Shown piece after piece: positions 11,543 through 24,189 of a DNA stretch of 60,000 nt (the stretch's first letter is position 1; every line of letters starts with the position of its first letter). Both the position numbers and the translations under genes were made by a program. The notes under the pieces are model-generated. The model was given only the letters and a program-made list of their open reading frames with translations, searched no databases and was not told where the DNA came from. This stretch comes from Cristatella mucedo (lineage: Eukaryota; Bryozoa; Phylactolaemata; Cristatellidae). The DNA lies in the NCBI GenBank assembly GCA_009760855.2, contig WPIO01000121.1, positions 64,001 to 124,000 of the forward strand. Reading direction: 5' to 3'.

Positions 11543-13201
11543 AATAAGCTCCTACTGCGTATGTGGCGCACCATCCTTTAAATGATTGCCACTGCAATTT
11601 TCATCCATGATTTTTATGTGACGACGCCTTTACACCTACAACCTGACACTGGCATAATGTTTCCAGCCGTCGTGTTTTTGCTAGATCCAGCCAGAAAATA
11701 TCGTTGACTGCAGGCCTGACTCAGTTGAGTCAGGAGTTGAGTTGAGTCTATCCTTCTCATGTTCTCCGTGTAGCGTGAAACAATTTTGTTGGTTGAATTC
11801 CAAGCATTCCATTATTGGCTACGTTATAAGCATTCCATCGATGGCTGCATTCCAAGCATTCCACTGTTGGCTACATTCCAAGCAGCGAAAGCCGATGAGG
11901 CTATACACTCTATCCACAATTTTTTCTTTGAAGCATATTTTTAGTTGATGTGGTAGGGCTGAATTTTCAGACGGTGAAGCAGCACATATACAGTGTAGTT
12001 CGGACGTCCGGCAAATAACCTCTAAATAAAGTCGAATATGCTCCTTTTTTGCGGTTCAGTCAGCGATTGCGGGCAGGAAGTTCCTCAATGATATCATATA
12101 ACAGGGCGCATGGTAGTTGCGTAGCTTAATAGTCAGCTAATGCGCTGGTTTGTGCACTTAAGTTGCACTCGCATCGTCATGACTTGTACTCTTGCCTGGT
12201 GGTTCATAAATATTGGCATTTAAGACTTAGGACAAACTATATTTGGCCGATCGTGTATTGTTCCTTTTTTAATTGTTAGTGTCATTTGCTTTGGGAATCG
12301 ATATATGTCATGCAAAGGAGCAGTGAGTATTCATGTGCAGCAAAGCCATTAAGGATTACAATTTCGAAAGGACTTGGCATTGACGTTGGCATTGACCTTG
12401 ACCTTGGCGTGGTGTTCATAAATCGCGACAAACTTCTTTTTCAGAACGTCTCATTAAATTTTTGACACAAGCCACACTATTTTGCCTGCTGCAGATGCTG
12501 TTTCACAAAGACTTATTTTAGTTTCATAGCTCACGGATTTTGTAATAAAAATATCTAGCTGTGATGAGCTACGTAATGATAGGCTTTTCAACTCCGATGA
12601 ATCGACAGCTAGATAAATAAGGAAATAACTCCTTAGTCATCAGACACAAGTCATTTCCAATAATATTAGCGGCCCGCTTAGATTGTTGTGGACGCTACAC
12701 ATATGTGCATTCATTATTGCCCGAGTGAGAAAGTACATACAATTTTGTTATTTGTACAACTGAGCATCGTCGCTGAACAATTTTTATACAAATTAATATA
12801 CTGCATTATTTACTTTGATTAAAAAATGATTTGTGCTAAGAAAATAATTTCATTTCCCCGTCAGCGATACATTTTACTTCACTTTACAAGAGATTATCGA
12901 TATCTTGATCTAGAACGCTCATTCACAAAGCGCGCTCGTATGCTTCATTAGCATGTAGTTTGGCACTTTTGAAAATTTAATAGGATATGGACGCCAAAGT
13001 CATATACCCTAACATGATAACTAGGGAAATTTTACACTTAGCCGCAGATTGGGGCACATTTGTCCCAAACTATACAACTACTGCTTGCTAATTGCGCCTA
13101 ACTTTTCGAATCACAGGTGTCTTGATTACAATTTACGATATTTTGTTCTGGAGAAGATTTGCATCTAGGCTGAGCTAACTTACTGAAGGCGAGGAAACCT
13201 A
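10890..13201 (+). other. Intron 2 of unit B, left part
   Basis: AT-rich intron. It contains a short (ATT)n run at 11509-11541, a 32-33 bp minisatellite near 11797 and a 12-bp direct repeat (ggcattgacgtt / ggcattgacctt) near 12376. No exon is recognised. Confidence 0.4.
11797..11884. repeat. Short minisatellite, 32-33 bp unit
   Basis: Three to four imperfect copies of a unit containing TTCCAAGCATTCCA and TTGGCTAC follow one another. Confidence 0.7.
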
Positions 13202-13382
<181 letters not shown>

Positions 13383-13524
13383 AGTTAGAAGCTAAGAAAA
13401 GCAGATTTAGCTTTGATGCTAGCTTAAATACATGCTTAGCACTATGTCCACGACGCAAGTGCATGAAAACGTGGCATGCTTATGTTTCTTGTGACTGAAG
13501 AAAGGATGAAAATTTTTTGTAGTG

Positions 13525-13640
13525 AGTACATACCTGTAAACTAACAAAACCACGAAGATTGTGTGGTTGTTAGGCAGGAGACTTTTGCACAGAGCACTCA
13601 ACCCAAGCGGTTTTCGGTATACTTAAGCAATCAAAGTCTA
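13525..13640 (-). mobile_element. Ancient LINE 3' end relic shared by both X copies
   Basis: Resembles the 3' end of the minus-strand LINE at 17033-17748: a TGTGGTTGTTAGGCAGGAGA segment, then GAGCACTCA and GCGGTTTTCGGTA. The same relic is present at 33280-33390, so it was inserted before block X duplicated. Confidence 0.55.
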
Positions 13641-14242
13641 TGACATTCGAATCTGTTTAGATATGAGCATACATGCTCAGACTATAACTTAAGGTGAAAG
13701 TGTGAAATCAGCTATAATCACGCTGCATTTAAAACCCAGAACGAGACTTATTATTCTCCAAGCTAAGAAAGCTAGGTTGACAGCGACATTAATGAAACCT
13801 AAAATGCACCCATAGAAAAAAAACATTTAAAGCAGTGTTCCTGATGGATGAAGCACGCCTAATGATACCTATACTCTTGCTGACAATCATTTGCATCCGT
13901 TGATACTTTAAACGGATCTATAATTTCAAGATGCACCGTATATGTAGCCACTAGGATTTCAATCTCATTAGTTTACCTGTCAATTGGTTGATTTTCCCGA
14001 CTGCCGCGATTACTGGTTAGCAACTGGTCGTGCCGTTATACCGTGAACTTCAGTGGCAGAGAAGGAGAGTAGCTAAATGTAGCAGTTTTTACAGTAATTC
14101 GTGGACCTAATATTGGAAAAAAAGTATCATGCAATGGAAGTGTAGCTATCATACATTATTGAAGCAATACCAGCAACGCTAACTCGTTATTCTGCATCAA
14201 GCGCCTGCAGGTCATTTTTCCGATGGCATCATTCTCTTTTAG

Positions 14243-14356
14243 ACCCTCGAGCACAAGCTTCGAGAGCGACAAGTTCTCCCGATCTGAATACCAGCAGCAG
14301 TGCTAATATACCCATGGACAGTATGAGAGCTTATCGATGTTGTAATTTTGTTTCGC
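14243..14356 (+). other. Candidate Ser/Thr-rich cassette 1 in block X
   Basis: A TTCTCTTTTAG acceptor-like sequence ends at 14242. Read in phase 1, the following stretch is open and includes SPDLNTSSSANIP. Diverged copies lie at 16660, 37014 and 39208. It could be an alternative mucin-like linker exon between PAN and lectin modules, or simply part of a repeated non-coding unit. No consensus donor is evident at a fixed place. Confidence 0.25.
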
Positions 14357-14588
14357 TCATGTATGCAAGTAGGGTATCTAGAATGTTAGTTTCGTGTCAC
14401 TCAACTAACGTAGAGAAGGTGAATGTTGATGAGCCGAAGATTCCCGGTAGTAACGTGCTTGATTTTTGAGCTGCAGGTGCTGCAGCTTGTTGTTGCTCCG
14501 TACCAAGTTATCCTTTTCTTTTAATTCCGCGTAAGGTGGAAGCCGTTGGGATTATTCCACGAGTACAGAAATCGGGCTTTTCACTTTC

Positions 14589-14751
14589 CTTATTATTTCT
14601 TTTATACTCATCCTATTATTTCTTTTATACTCATCCTATTATTTCTTTTATACTCATCCTATTATTTCTTTTATACTCATCCTATTATTTCTTTTATACT
14701 CATCATATTATTTCTTTTATACTCATCATATTATTTCTTTTATACTCATCC
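14589..14751. repeat. 23-bp minisatellite, about seven units
   Basis: The unit is ctattatttcttttatactc plus atc. The aligned place in block X copy 2 (about 37420-37452) has a single unit, so the array expanded in copy 1 only. Confidence 0.9.
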
Positions 14752-15395
14752 CGGCTACGTTTCTGTGCTCACACACGTTGCCATTTAACTCGTCCGAAGT
14801 GACACAATTTCATTGATTTGCACCAGCACGCCGGGCTACTGGGTACAAGTAAAGTTTGCCTTTATTTTACTGTCTTTGCAAAACTAGTATCGAAACTAGT
14901 GTTTTCAGCTCACTTCCGGCCCACGTTAGGATCTCGGCTTATCCTGTCAACTTTAAGAAAACTAGTTTCGCTATCACGTCGATGTTTTAAATATATGTAC
15001 AGTTATGCAGTAAAACTGTATTGTGCTCATACACTGTCGCATTAGATACACAACCAGCTATGAAAAAAGAGGTCTGCTAGCATGTAGGACACTGATTGAA
15101 TCCTTAGGAAAATGATGACAAGTAATTACTTAATCAGCTAAAAATTACACTGAAGGAGAGTATTATAAGGAAAGTAATTGTAATTTTGGCTTACTCAAGT
15201 GAGTAATAATAGAATATGCTGCATGTTATTATATCACTAGCCGGTTTTGCTCACTACGTGAAAATATCGTGAGTCTTGCCCCTAATTAAAAATCCTTGCT
15301 CAGTCTTAGGATGAGCTTGTGTGCAATCACTACTGACCACAGAGTTATGTTCATTGTCCTTTTGCACAAGCTGTCACTTTAATCTGTCATACACT

Positions 15396-15546
<151 letters not shown>

Positions 15547-15805
15547 ATTGCTGTTCCAAATCCGTTAGAAATGACCTTCTCAGTTTAATGATTAAGGAAA
15601 GTTATGTTTTATTTGCTTAATGAGTGATAAGATTTAATAATTGTACACAATGTAAGATCATACTTATGTCTAATAGCCACCACATCAACGACCATCAAAT
15701 AGCCGACATATCCAATTCACCAAACCATTTTGCTGTTGGGCTGCATTAGCCAAGCCAGTCTCATTTAACATCCCGTAGTTTTGTTGCATCCCCTACTGTT
15801 TATAT

Positions 15806-15806
15806 G

Positions 15807-15895
<89 letters not shown>
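15806..15895. repeat. (TA)n microsatellite
   Basis: A TA array with one TACA interruption. A counterpart at about 38316-38432 in block X copy 2 means the array predates the duplication. Confidence 0.95.
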
Positions 15896-15898
<3 letters not shown>

Positions 15899-16340
15899 TA
15901 TTAGCTCTATGGTAACTTCACAGTTATTTCCCGTCCATGCAATAATTCTTTTACTAAGGATTTGTATTTTAGGAGTCGACAACATATTACCCGAGTACAA
16001 TGTATCTGTCGTTCGTGTTACCGCAGGTGTAATACTTTAATATGTCAAATTGACAAGGCTCTATAACTACTTGTTACGTGAAGGGCAAGGCCGTTCATAA
16101 GCCATTCCGGCTCAAGATCTTCACAAAGTAAGACATTGCTAAAACAGATGACCAATTTAGACTACAAGGCGAAAAAAATGTTACAACCTTTTTTCTGAAA
16201 GACTGTCGGTGTAAGTAGTTAATTGTAGCTGTAATGATAAGCATATGCATCCATCATAATTATTTTAATCAAATCTAATATTTTAATATTCGCCCCATTT
16301 GTAGCCACTATTACCTATACGTTCTATTTATAATTGTAGG

Positions 16341-16345
<5 letters not shown>

Positions 16346-16376
<31 letters not shown>
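16346..16376. repeat. (AT)n microsatellite
   Basis: A short AT array, with a longer counterpart at about 38876-38923 in block X copy 2. Confidence 0.85.
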
Positions 16377-16379
<3 letters not shown>

Positions 16380-16659
16380 GCTTTACTATGTTATTGCTTA
16401 TATATCAATAGCCAATCGGTTGATTTTCATGAATGCCGTGATTCCTGGGTTGAAATTTTTTTTTGCTGTCAGTCAGTAGAAAAACATGCTGCAAAACGCA
16501 GCATCCTTTATTGGGATGTGTATACCTAGTAATCGAAAGTAGTAATATAAAATGGAATGGTGTATATCAAATCACGCACAGACGATATCCGCGATGCTTA
16601 CTCGGTTACTTACGTTTAGCACATGCGGGTGATTGTCAAATTTCTTCATTTACTTTTCG

Positions 16660-16780
16660 ACATTAGAGAGCTTACTTCGAGGACGGCAAAACCTCCTGAT
16701 CTTAATACAAGCAGTAGCACAAACCTATCTACGGCCGTTGCGAGATTATCTGTGTATCGTACAGTAGTCTTGCATGAAAA
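16660..16780 (+). other. Candidate Ser/Thr-rich cassette 2 in block X
   Basis: Aligned with 14243 and 39208. The open phase-1 reading contains KPPDLNTSSSTNLSTAVARL. The acceptor position reads CG instead of AG here, so this copy cannot be spliced at that point. It belongs to the second of two diverged roughly 2-kb subunits inside block X. Confidence 0.2.
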
Positions 16781-17032
16781 GATGAACGGCCATTAAAATG
16801 GTTGATTTGATTACTCTTAAATGATATGCAAACCCCTAAGCACTCCATGTTGACATCTGATTGTGAGTCATACCTCATTCAGTTCCACAGTCTACAGATG
16901 GTTTATACATCGGCAGTCATATTTAGACTCAAGCAATCACTTAGAAAATGACTCAACCTATTAATCATGTGAGCAACTGCAGCACACCAGTATTTACAGC
17001 TAATGCAAACATTTCCGGACATTGTATTTGTT

Positions 17033-17748
17033 AATGTAATGTAATGTACCTCCGTCTGTAACTCCACAATGTCATACAGACCTTGTGGGTGCTAGGCAGG
17101 AGAGTTTTGTATAGCACACTCACAGCCTAAGCGACTTTCGGTACAAATTCAGTAGCCAACAGACTTTGTCTCAGGCAAAAAAGAGAAATTGGGAAGCATG
17201 GTAGACTCAGGAGACCAGTTGAGGTATTGAGTAGCATGGAAGTAGCTGCTCAAGACCGCTGAAAAGGATGTGCCATAGTCGGCAGTAGGAGAGTAGTTAT
17301 CGTTGCGTAAGAATTGTGGAAGCGAGTTCCACAGTCTAGGACCTGCAGAGCTAAAGCTTCTGTCGCCAACTGTCTTTAATCGGAGGAATGGGACAGCTAA
17401 TTTATTGTCCACCCAGGACCTGAGGGCACGAACTGGCTGAAACTGATGCAGCAGCTCAGCTAGGTATGATAGAGCCAAGCCGTGGCGGGCCTTGTGGGTC
17501 AGGGTAAGAACTTTGCTCTGTATCCTTTGCTCAACCGGCAACCATCCTAGCTCCTTCAGTAAAGGAGACACGTGCTCAAACCGCAGGGACTTGAAGACCA
17601 GCCTTGCAGCCATATTCATTGTCCGCTGTAGTGGTATAATAGCTTTCTTTGGTAGCCCAGCCAAAAGTGAATTACAAAAATCAAGCCGAGACGGAACTAG
17701 AGAACTGGTTATCTGGTTATCAGTTATCTCATGCCAGTTATCAGTCAT
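17033..17748 (-). mobile_element. L2/CR1-like LINE 3' end with reverse transcriptase C-terminal ORF
   Basis: The best-preserved LINE piece in the window. On the minus strand, 17149-17748 is open for 199 codons and reads through the classic post-RT segment: SRLDFCNSLLAGLP, then NMAARLVFKS, a GWLPVEQRIQSKVL-type helix, ARHGLALSYLAELL and GDRSFSSAGPRLWNSLPQFL. The 3' end at 17033-17055 is an (ATTAC)n tail that reads TAATGTAATG on the plus strand. The element is 5'-truncated, as is usual for such LINEs. It interrupts block X copy 1. The aligned place in copy 2 (about 39565-39580) lacks it, so it inserted after the duplication. It does not belong to the lectin genes. Confidence 0.9.
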
Positions 17749-18711
17749 CTCACGTTTTTTATCTAATTAACGCATAAAGGGCCCCCGGATAGTTTATTTC
17801 GTGAAATTTTTATAAAAAAGAAAGGGCTAAACATGCTGAAATGGAAACGCCCACTAGTCACGAGTTTGATCTCAGAGCCTCATGTGAGGATTGCCACTTT
17901 GTAAGAGGTATTATTTTCCAATGGAATCAATACAAGGGGTGTGCTGGAATTGCTTCATGACGGCTGAAATGAATGAAGCTGTTCAATTGCTTGAATTCGA
18001 TATTTTTCTCACTCTGAAAATGGCCTACTCTATCAATGTCAAGATGAAAACCAGTTTCATTATCATGCCTATATTGTACATATATGACCTCTTTAGCAGC
18101 TACGTTGGTAGATAGCAACCTGAGAAAATTTCTTAAATGTATAAATGTAATCAGCTAAAAATTAAATTAACTGAAAGTGTTATTCTGTCAAGTAATTGTA
18201 TCATTGTTCTTTTGCAAATAAAATTGACCAGTGCAATCAAAAATATTTTTGTGATCACCATAAAGATTTCATATAGCTTTAGGGCAGTATGAGTTACTAA
18301 GATCTTTACAGATACGAAAATACATTCAACTCTCAAGTTTAACTCTTTTGAGCTCTCACTAGAATTGTGACTAGAAAAAAGTATCTTTCTACAATTCGCT
18401 TAAAGGTGTATTAAGTTTCAGATGCATCTCATTTCTGCTCTACATAAATGTCTTGGCAATAATGGCCAATCTCTATGCAGTTTAGATGATGACACTGGGA
18501 ATAAAGGTAACTAAATATTTGCATGCAGTAAATGCTACCCATAGGGGAACTAGAGGTAATAATGAAGTAGTGATTCTAAGTCGAATACTACAACGATTTA
18601 GCCAGTAAATGAATCAGCAAACTTGCTAATTACCAATGCGAGGTTGTGAAGGATGGAGCGTAAGCAATTGTCAAATTGTATGACATGTCAGGGTTCGATG
18701 TCATTGTCCAG

Positions 18712-18782
18712 GTACGTCACCGACACAGGAATGTTCACACAACTATTATCTGTTACTTGCTGCTGTCAGATCTTGTCATTGA
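18712..18782 (+). pseudogene. Relic of the mucin exon start in unit B
   Basis: The sequence up to and just past the acceptor (TTGTCCAG then GTACGTC) matches the start of the unit C mucin exon (TTATCCAG then GTACGTC). In unit B the Thr/Pro repeats are absent: the frame reads TSPTQECSHNYY and stops at 18780-18782. The first lectin exon starts only 167 nt later. The unit B protein appears to have lost the mucin linker and the microexon by deletion. Confidence 0.5.
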
Positions 18783-18948
18783 ATTTAATAATCAACAGTT
18801 TGACTTTGATTGGCAGGAATCAATCTAATCTTCAGTTTTAGTTAACAGGCTGGCTACATTTTTTCGCAAACCTTTATGGAAAGTTTAAAATGTAAGTTTG
18901 GTTGGAGTCTGACTCTATTCGATTGCTAAGATTACAGTTTGCTTTCAG

Positions 18949-19146
18949 ATAAAACAGTGGTGATGAGCTCTTCACTCATTGAGTCCTGCGGGTCTTGGTG
19001 CTGCTTGGCAAGATGTGGTATCGATGGCAACAACCGCACCGTAGCTCACACATCCGACTCAAGTGCCACTCCGTGGATTGCCATCGATTTAAAATCTGCT
19101 TATGTAGTTACGTCCGTGACATTGACAGCGAGGTGCGATTGCTGCG
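18949..19146 (+). CDS. Unit B exon 3: F-type lectin domain, N-terminal half
   Basis: The exon lies between a TGCTTTCAG acceptor (ending 18948) and a strong GTGAGT donor (19147). It is 198 nt, phase 1-1. The peptide contains a CGSWCCLARCGIDGN segment, then HTSDSSATPWIAIDL, YVVTSVTLTA and RCDCC. This is the N-terminal half of a fucolectin/tachylectin-4/pentraxin-1 (FTP, F5/8-type C-like) domain. The His before PW-AIDL and the Arg of R-x-D correspond to the fucose-contacting His and Arg of F-type lectins. The motif is finished by the next exon: the split codon plus 25864 onward gives RCDCCASRL, matching the family signature R-x-D-x4-R/K. Spacing from His to Arg is 27 residues, one more than in the eel lectin. 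The vicinal Cys pair is also kept. Confidence 0.8.
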
Positions 19147-19451
19147 GTGAGTTTTCTGCTTGCATCCTTTAGAAAACTTTTCTCAATTCTTGTGTTGGAG
19201 TATTCACCCATAAAAATACTATTTGCGACCCACGAACTTGAATACACTTTGAATACAGGTCGCTGAGTTGTCTCTAGAATCCAAACATTGGATTCCATTG
19301 AAGTAGTATATCTACTATCACGTATTCCACTGTGCTATCCTTGCATTCAGATTGCTTGAAAGTATCCGGTAATATGCTTTACTTTATATTCTAATAGATT
19401 GTTTCAATATTTCATAAATTGTATTATTCATTGTTATGTATGCTAATTTGG

Positions 19452-19516
19452 TGAGCCGTGATGGCACACTAGGTAAGGCGGTTGCTTTCACGACCTCGGT
19501 CCCTAGGTCGTGAAAG
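19452..19516 (+). repeat. tRNA-like SINE head fragment with 12-bp hairpin
   Basis: The stretch gatggcacactaggtaagg resembles a pol III A box. It is followed by a perfect inverted repeat, ctttcacgacct/aggtcgtgaaag, with an 8-nt loop. A clear B box is missing, so this is probably a degraded tRNA-derived element and not a working tRNA gene. Confidence 0.35.
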
Positions 19517-20813
19517 TGAATTTTTGAATGTGAAAGTAAAAGTGAATTTTTTTTAATTTGAAATTAGCTGTATCGATTCTGTTTATTGATGTTTAGCCAT
19601 GGCATTTGGTTCACACAGCAAGCGTGCCGACAGTCTCACTCAAAATCCAATAGGCTGACTAAAAACTTATGTAGGGAGCTTCCCTTCAAGGATTAATTAT
19701 ATATTTTCTCTTCTGTGTTTGCCAAAGGCACCGGAAGTAATACGAGAAGTCAGACTTGTGCGATACAGGAAGAATCCGCTTAAAGTTGAAAGTAGGCTCT
19801 TATTTACGTACCAGTAATTCTGAGACCGAAGAACGTCTCGAGTCAGATTATCTTAGTAGCCAGATTATTTAAAATTAAGTAAGCAGCATAACTTGCTTGA
19901 ATTTACCAAATATTTCACTGAATCAATATTATCAATGATGAATCTGTGTCAATACATACCACTTGGCGCTATGACATAAATTATATTTCGAAATTGGGAA
20001 GCATGCAGCTAAAAGAAAACAAGGCCACATGTAGTCGAAATGGAATGGGAATTTCAACCGACAGGAATTCAACGAAAGCGAGAGTGCTTGAAACGATATA
20101 AAAGCTCTGGTCACAGCAATCCCCACAAAAAACATGAGAACGTCTTGAGACTTCTTCCTGTGCTAAAATCCAAATATATATGGCACGTTTTTGTCAGGGA
20201 AAGCAGACATTGTTTACATTCACAGTCTACGCTTGGTGAAACCATATAAAGTCATTCTAGAGCCTTGGAAATCAGCTGTCACATAATGTAGGCACAATGA
20301 TTTGCTGTCTTCTAAGGTTCGCGAAGCGTGTGCACTGTCATTTGTACATACCTTCTTAGTATGAAATGACTCAGAATGATGAGCCTAGGTATGAAAACTG
20401 ACTATTCATTGCCCAGTAATAAAACCTCTAGTCTTCGACCTTTTAACTGTGTCTTATCAGTGTGACGATGAAATATATGTTCCAGAAATGCCTTTTCCTC
20501 ATGTAAGAGTGGCTTTTTAATTTCATCAATTGCTGATTTTTAGTGGCTCTTATCACAGTCTTCACATACAGTAGTCTCTTGAAATAATGTGACTGCAAAA
20601 GTGTACTAACCCGCTTTTACGATTGCAACGGCTATGGCCATCTTTACTTACCAATCGACTGGGCTCAAACGTGTGAAGAAATGCCTTTCAAGATCACCTT
20701 TTTTGAGTTAAGTCTCTGATTCTCAGTGAAATGATGCGGTTATAACCACTCTTTTGTGCAATAACGAACTTTCTGAAATGCTTATCGCCTTCAAAAAATA
20801 CATATACAAACAG

Positions 20814-20815
<2 letters not shown>

Positions 20816-20865
<50 letters not shown>

Positions 20866-20911
20866 ATATATTTATATATATGTATATATATATGTATGTA
20901 TATATTATAAT
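20816..20911. repeat. (TA)n microsatellite
   Basis: A TA array with TTTA and TGTA interruptions. Confidence 0.9.
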
Positions 20912-23022
20912 ACGGAAATCTATCTAGAATCATATCTTAATCAAAATAGTATTATGAAAACTATTGTTTAGGAAGAAAAACTGGCATTTCAAGATATAGC
21001 GGGACAAGTTCACGCCATAAGTGTCACATTTATCTGATTGTATGCACGTTCACTAGTTTAAATAATTTCCTGGCCACCACAGCAAGTCCACAGCTTCTTG
21101 ATCTCAATATTTATCCAAATTGTGTGCACTCTTGACAAAGCGACTGCTTGCAGTCCACTCTGGTATGCTCACCAAAGTATATCACATATCGTGTAAGATT
21201 TAGATTCCTTAAAGTATAGTAATTCTGTCTGCTAAATTGGAAAGAGGTTGAAGCTAGTCAGTGTATTGTAGCTTAGTGCAAATGGTGGAGTTTGAAAGTG
21301 TAACAAAAAGACATGACTCGTAAATTTTATAGTACTGAAATTCACTCCCACTCGTTTGAAAGGTGAGAACAGCATCTGGAAAAATAATCAAGGAGCCAAG
21401 ATTTTCTCGTGTATTTCCCCTAAAGAATAATCGATGTAGTGATATCGAATACATGGGAATAGAAAATTGCCTTGGAAAATAATTTTTTTAGGACAGATTT
21501 GCATGGCTTGCTTTTCATTTCGTCATTTTACCTGGAAGTGTCTTTATAAGGTGTGCAATTATTCCTAACATAAACTTGACCTCCAATGCAATGCTTTGCT
21601 TGTTTGACAAGCGGTGCAGATCATAGAGACGTGATAGAAAGTGGTGAATGTGATGCTGAAGACACTCACAGGCGATCGATATACTCTCACCACTAACACC
21701 GGTTAACTAATTCAGTTTCCCTTTTCTAGACCTCTAACTAATGGAGTAAAATTATCTAAATAGAATAGGCAGACTAGACGGAGAATAATTTAATATCGTT
21801 GACTCTAAGTAGGATGATACCAAATATACGTTACAATTCCATTTTGAAAGTACAGGAAATTCGCTGACTAAAGCCTGCACTCGGAGTAGAGTGAGACCAA
21901 ATCTGTGTGACCTTTGATGCCAACTACTGCATCAATTACAAAGCTTCTGGAAAAATCGTCGAAGAGTTCCACGTAGTAGCTCGCTCCCTGAGCGGCTGTA
22001 ATGTTAACAGTATTCATCTGGCTGGCATTAGCATTGGCATTGTTGGTGATATTGGAAGATGCAAGTAAAAAAGCTCGATTATATTAGCAACAGCTCTGCT
22101 TGTTCGCTTGAATGGCTTGCCTAAAACATTACAAGCTGCCGAAGTAAGCAACTTAATATAAAAGGCACTTCAGGCAGCAGCTTTAATTTTACGCGGAAAG
22201 GCGATAACAAAAATCTGCGGATAGTGTGCTGTCATATTGAAGGCTAAGCCTATAGCAACAACGATTCTTAAACAAACGTCAAATTTATATTGTATGCTCT
22301 GGCACATATAAAAAACTTTTAGGTTTTATAATCAAAGCTAATGCTGATAAGTATGAGAAACTAGCTGAGCCAAATCTCAGCCATGATGGCTCACCGATCT
22401 GCAAGCCGTTGCTAATTATGGCTGTCCCGGTCAGGCACTTCGTTTTAATAGGTTATATCCGCATATTTCCGCCAGCGCTTGAGCGTGTAATTAAGGAACT
22501 GCACTGATAAAAACCTCGATCCTCGGTATTTCATAATCTATTTCACACATTTTTGAAGTTACATTTCAACTGTAAGACTTCGTGCTGCTGCTGCTGGTTT
22601 CCCCAACTTTTGAGTAACCAATTCTGTCTTCTGGCATGAGGCTCCTAATGAAATGACCGTCTTTAAATCTTACATGCCTACCCATCCCTTGTCGCCACGC
22701 GAGTAGATTGTGCACTTACTGCTGGTGTGACATGCATAGCGTTAAAGCTTGGCTTTTAGTGTAATGCACCTCTTGCCTAGATGCTATCCCGATGCCACAA
22801 GCCTTAGTTTGGAATTTTGCTAGCGTAGATATTAAGCTTCCGACTGGTCAACACTTTGGTTGACTCCGTGCAGTTCAAAATGGCGTTTTAAAATGCGGTT
22901 GGTCGGACGCATCCGACTGACGGAACGAAAGCAGGGAATTTCTAACACTAGACTTCATGCAATTTGTCATTCGTTATTGCTTAAACACGAATCAAAGCAT
23001 CGCTGATCACTGATTGTTACCT

Positions 23023-23370
23023 TCATTGCGTGAGCCCGAATGAAAGCATTGTAGTTCGCATGTATGTATTGTATGTCCGATAAGCCACGGGTGTGCTGTT
23101 AGAAGCACCACCGAGAGGGGCCCGTGCACTGCTGTGGTCCGCCTTCGATGTGGCATGGACCAGCTGGTGGCCAGATGGTGGATTCACCATCAGGGTCGGC
23201 CGGTGCACCGTTGTGGTCGATGAGTCATCGGAGTCGACCAGGGGAGGGGAGTCGTGTGAGGGCAGGGGCTGAGGGAAGCCGTGCCCTCTTGGGCTCCGTG
23301 CGTTGGGAATAAACTGTCGGAGTTGGACGTCGGCTGGCTCTCTGCTGTGCGACCAAACTACAAGCATTGA
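23023..23370. other. GC-rich LTR-like stretch
   Basis: An island of higher GC with an AATAAA at 23308-23313. One possible reading is a solo LTR running from a TGTTAG at 23097 to an ACTACA near 23362. No target-site duplication or primer-binding site is evident. Open frames exist on both strands (minus 23023-23367; plus 23303-23902), but neither contains a known domain. Confidence 0.25.
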
Positions 23371-24189
23371 TGATTGTATGGCAGCGACTTTATTTGCGAT
23401 CTTTCAGCTCACTGCCGAAGTCAAAAGTCACCTTCTAGTTGTAACCTTAAAAGGGAGCGAAACTCGCCAAGTCTATCGGGGGGGCCAGAAATCCTCTAGC
23501 CCGGCTCGAGCTGTTCCGTATGTCCAGAACCTGATCTGGCATCAGTTTCGGGCTCCAGACTACAGACATAGTGGCTGCAGTTCACGATCCATAACCGTTT
23601 ACAAAGTACTCGTATTGCCAGTCAGTAAAACTGGGCTAGGCTCATGCTTCCTTCATGTGCCTATGTGCACAAACGGCAGGGTAATCCTTTGTGCAAGCGA
23701 GAGAATGGTCGCCATATTTAGTGCCACGTGGCCGAATAGACCTAAGGTTCCTCAACCATTTCCAACCTGTACTCACCTTTCTACGATTAATCCCACTGAA
23801 TGCAATAGCCTTCTTCGCTCCACACATTCAAGTGCTCACTCGGATGCAGAAGCACTAGGTTCGCTATTCATGCTCACACAGAGGCAGTCATATGCATTTT
23901 AAATTCCTCAAATTATTCGAAATGATTTTTAAAATATAAATATTATCTAAAAGTATCATTAAGTGATTATAATACAATATTGAATACTCAAACTTTAATA
24001 TAATACAATTATTAAACAATTGTTTGCAAAAATGATACTCAATTGTTTACGCAGTCTTCATTTCGGTACCACCACGAGCCGTTCCGTTGTGAAACACGGC
24101 TCAGAAAAGAGACTTATGCCCAAGGAATATGATATAAATTTTATGACGACGCTACTTAGCTGTATTTTTAATGCAAACCGTTAGAATAT

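Noticed and set aside
23303-23902. 199-codon plus-strand frame in unit B intron 3
   Set aside because: The composition is not domain-like, no motif is recognised, and it overlaps a GC-rich LTR-like stretch.
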